Positions 62,201 to 64,000 of a stretch of 64,000 bases of DNA are shown piece after piece. The notes beneath the pieces were generated by a model, which did no database searches, had not been told where the DNA came from, and saw only the letters and a program-made list of their open reading frames with translations. The position numbers and the translations under genes are program-made. Position 1 is the stretch's first letter. Each line of letters opens with the position of its first letter. The stretch lies in the NCBI GenBank assembly GCA_019914995.1, contig CM034126.1, forward strand, positions 501,001-565,000. The letters run 5' to 3'. The stretch comes from Acanthochlamys bracteata (Eukaryota; Streptophyta; Magnoliopsida; Pandanales; Velloziaceae).

Positions 62201-62827
62201 TAGACCAATCATGAAAACTTGTAATATTTCAATAGTTTATGCATCTTTGCAACAGTTCTGTCACGTGTTTTACTTTTTTTTGTTCATATTTCTCCTGCAA
62301 TAGTTAGTAGCATATATACTGTCCAAAAATTCTAAAAACTTCATATAAACTCACATTAATATTCATCAAAATAGAATTTTATAAAAGCAATGATTCTTAC
62401 AATTTCAATAGCACGGATGGTTTGCAATTAGTTTCATAGTGATTGAACTCATTTTATCAAATTGTATTTACATCAAGTGTTCAGAATTCTTTGGTTTAAA
62501 AATATTTTAATAAATCAATGTTTATGAAACATCATTCAACAATCATTCAATAAATTTATTCATGATATATTCGTTTGCCATAATTTAATTATTTTACGTT
62601 AAAAAAAGGTTTAACCTAATTTTCAGAAAAATGCAAGCATATTTTTTAAACAATTGTGAGATACAAGATATCATTCAAACAAACTAACAAGTGGCAAAGC
62701 TTCAGCCAAAATTTTAACATAGAATGCAACAATGAGTTTCATTTGAATTGAAATGCTATAAATCATCAAGATCATTAAAAGATTGAATTACTTACCTTCA
62801 CGCTGTAGAATTTTTTGAAACAAGAAT
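59236..62827 (-). pseudogene. Degenerate copia pol region
   Basis: No long open frame survives, but minus-strand fragments still resemble copia pol. Near 61760-61880, the segment HLVMINDCYNFIHFF and then LTKNDALKVFSNSC align with the integrase core pattern (VIVDDYSRFTWV / HKDEAFEVF). Near 61590-61660, TVEEFIHAILDETNSG matches the conserved VEESIHVVFDE segment between integrase and reverse transcriptase. Frames are broken by several stops and shifts. The reverse transcriptase and RNase H parts were not recognised and may be lost or too worn. The order gag - pol - LTR on the minus strand is correct for a copia element. Confidence 0.65.
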
Positions 62828-64000
62828 TTATCTCTTTAACACCCAAATTTCTTTGGGTTCTAAAGTGTTGGCAATCTTGAAAGTTTCCTTTGGCACCCAT
62901 ATCTTTTTATTTATATCTTGATTTTTCTTGAATTTAGAATAACGAGTCACATATTTATCGTTGCTAGCAACATAAGAGGTAGATAGATTACCTTGCAAAA
63001 TGATAGATTGTTTAGTAGTAATGCATCTAGCACTTGATCTAAAGGAATTTTCACTTACCTCTTTTAGAAGACGGTTGCTCTTAGAAATCCATATTACCTT
63101 TACTTTATTTTCATTATTTTTAAACCAACAAGAGCTTACTTTGTGACCCTTTCTACCACAATAGAAACACTTAATAAAAGGAGTAGAAGAATGTACCTTG
63201 TCAGTTTTGTACTTACTGGAAAATCCAACACTTGTAGTTTTTAAATCTTGCTTGCCATTTATTTGGTTCATAGTGAGATTCTCAGTAGTTGGCATGAACT
63301 CAATATCTTTCTTTCTGAATGCACCTTTTTGTGCGCCAAGCATAGCATCCAACCTGTTTTTACCTTTAACAAATTTTGCTAGAGAAACTTGAAGGTCATC
63401 GTTCTTAGTAATCAACTCTTTTAACTCATTTTTCAGTAGTAAGCATTCAGTAGCATGTGATTGTTTGTTACTTTGACTTGGACAAGTTTTTCTTTCAGAT
63501 TATCACATTCCGTATGTAACTTGGCATTATTTACTTCTAACCTTTTGATTTTTTCATTTAGATTCACACAAGTGGAGGAGTTATCACTACCAAAGCTACT
63601 TAGGTACTTACCAGTAGTATAGTCATTCAACTTGGCACAAAGTTTCTCATTTGTCTTAATGAGCTTCCTGTTTTCAGCACGTAACACATGTATTTTTGCA
63701 CTTATTTGGTTAGTAGACAAAGCATCTTTTTTGGCAATATTTTTACCATCAAGAGCATCATGAAAAATAAGTACTTGTTTAGTCAACAAATCGTTCTTTT
63801 CTTTGTATTCACGCATGCAGTTTTTCATACTTTTATTCATGCGTTTCACATAAATATATTTAGCATATAGTTGATCAAAAATTTCTTGCAAATCTTCATA
63901 TGAGTCATAAAATTCAGATGAACTTACCTCACTAGATTGTTCATTATTGGCCATTAGACATAATCTCATATCCTTTTGATGAATGGTTTCAGTTTTGCTC
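62828..64000 (-). pseudogene. Copia gag, frameshifted and running off the window
   Basis: Two minus-strand frames together form a gag gene: 63433 to the right edge (CLMANNEQSSE opening, FDQLYAKYI, then coiled-coil-like Lys/Asn-rich sequence), and 62828-63415 (FVKGKNRLDAMLGAQKGAF, then zinc knuckle CFYCGRKGHKVSSC, C-X2-C-X4-H-X4-C, and KKIWVPKE). They are in different frames, with the change near 63420-63440, so the gene is broken by a one-base shift. Gag would package element RNA in particles. The start of the gene is beyond the window. Confidence 0.8.

Overview
The window is plant nuclear DNA, most likely from a eudicot. Its genes are split by GT-AG introns, the intergenic DNA is very AT-rich and full of small transposons, and the proteins are plant-specific (phosphoribulokinase, BBR/BPC, WRKY, PLS-class PPR, chloroplast Cpn60). 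The species cannot be named from the sequence. Exon boundaries below were worked out by hand from splice signals, reading phase and remembered family sequences. Every multi-exon model closes in frame.

Layout: an ARF GTPase gene (1456-6111, minus) with a repeat-filled fifth intron; an NPF/PTR transporter (7792-11104, minus); a repeat-rich gap containing a short GC-rich patch; a single-exon PPR gene (14933-17080, plus) whose 3' end is locally triplicated; phosphoribulokinase (18707-20310, plus); a BBR/BPC GAGA-binding factor (21282-22103, minus, probable 5'-UTR intron); CTP:phosphocholine cytidylyltransferase (25443-28390, minus); a 14-exon sugar/H+ symporter of the vacuolar glucose / D-xylose symporter-like group (30218-35982, minus); about 9 kb without genes, holding TIR transposons and MITEs; a group IIe WRKY gene (45065-47210, plus); about 4 kb more of AT-rich MITE DNA; a chloroplast Cpn60 beta-type gene (51552-55849, minus); and a decayed Ty1/copia retrotransposon (57194 to the right edge, minus).

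This is ordinary euchromatic housekeeping gene space, not an operon or gene cluster. Two products work in the chloroplast: phosphoribulokinase regenerates the Rubisco substrate, and Cpn60 folds Rubisco. CCT makes phospholipid precursors, ARF acts in vesicle traffic, NPF and the sugar symporter are membrane transporters, and BPC and WRKY are transcription factors. The pairing of an ARFB1-type gene with a VGT/XylE-like symporter resembles two Arabidopsis segments and may be conserved microsynteny.

I found no clearly new system. The best leads are two short, in-frame, stop-free introns (one splits the conserved loop of the sugar symporter, the other lies in Cpn60), two TIR elements with matching target-site duplications, a cluster of fold-back elements inside the ARF intron, an NPF protein lacking the basic residue of its ExxE[R/K] motif, and a Cpn60 with an unusual tail and a tiny last exon.
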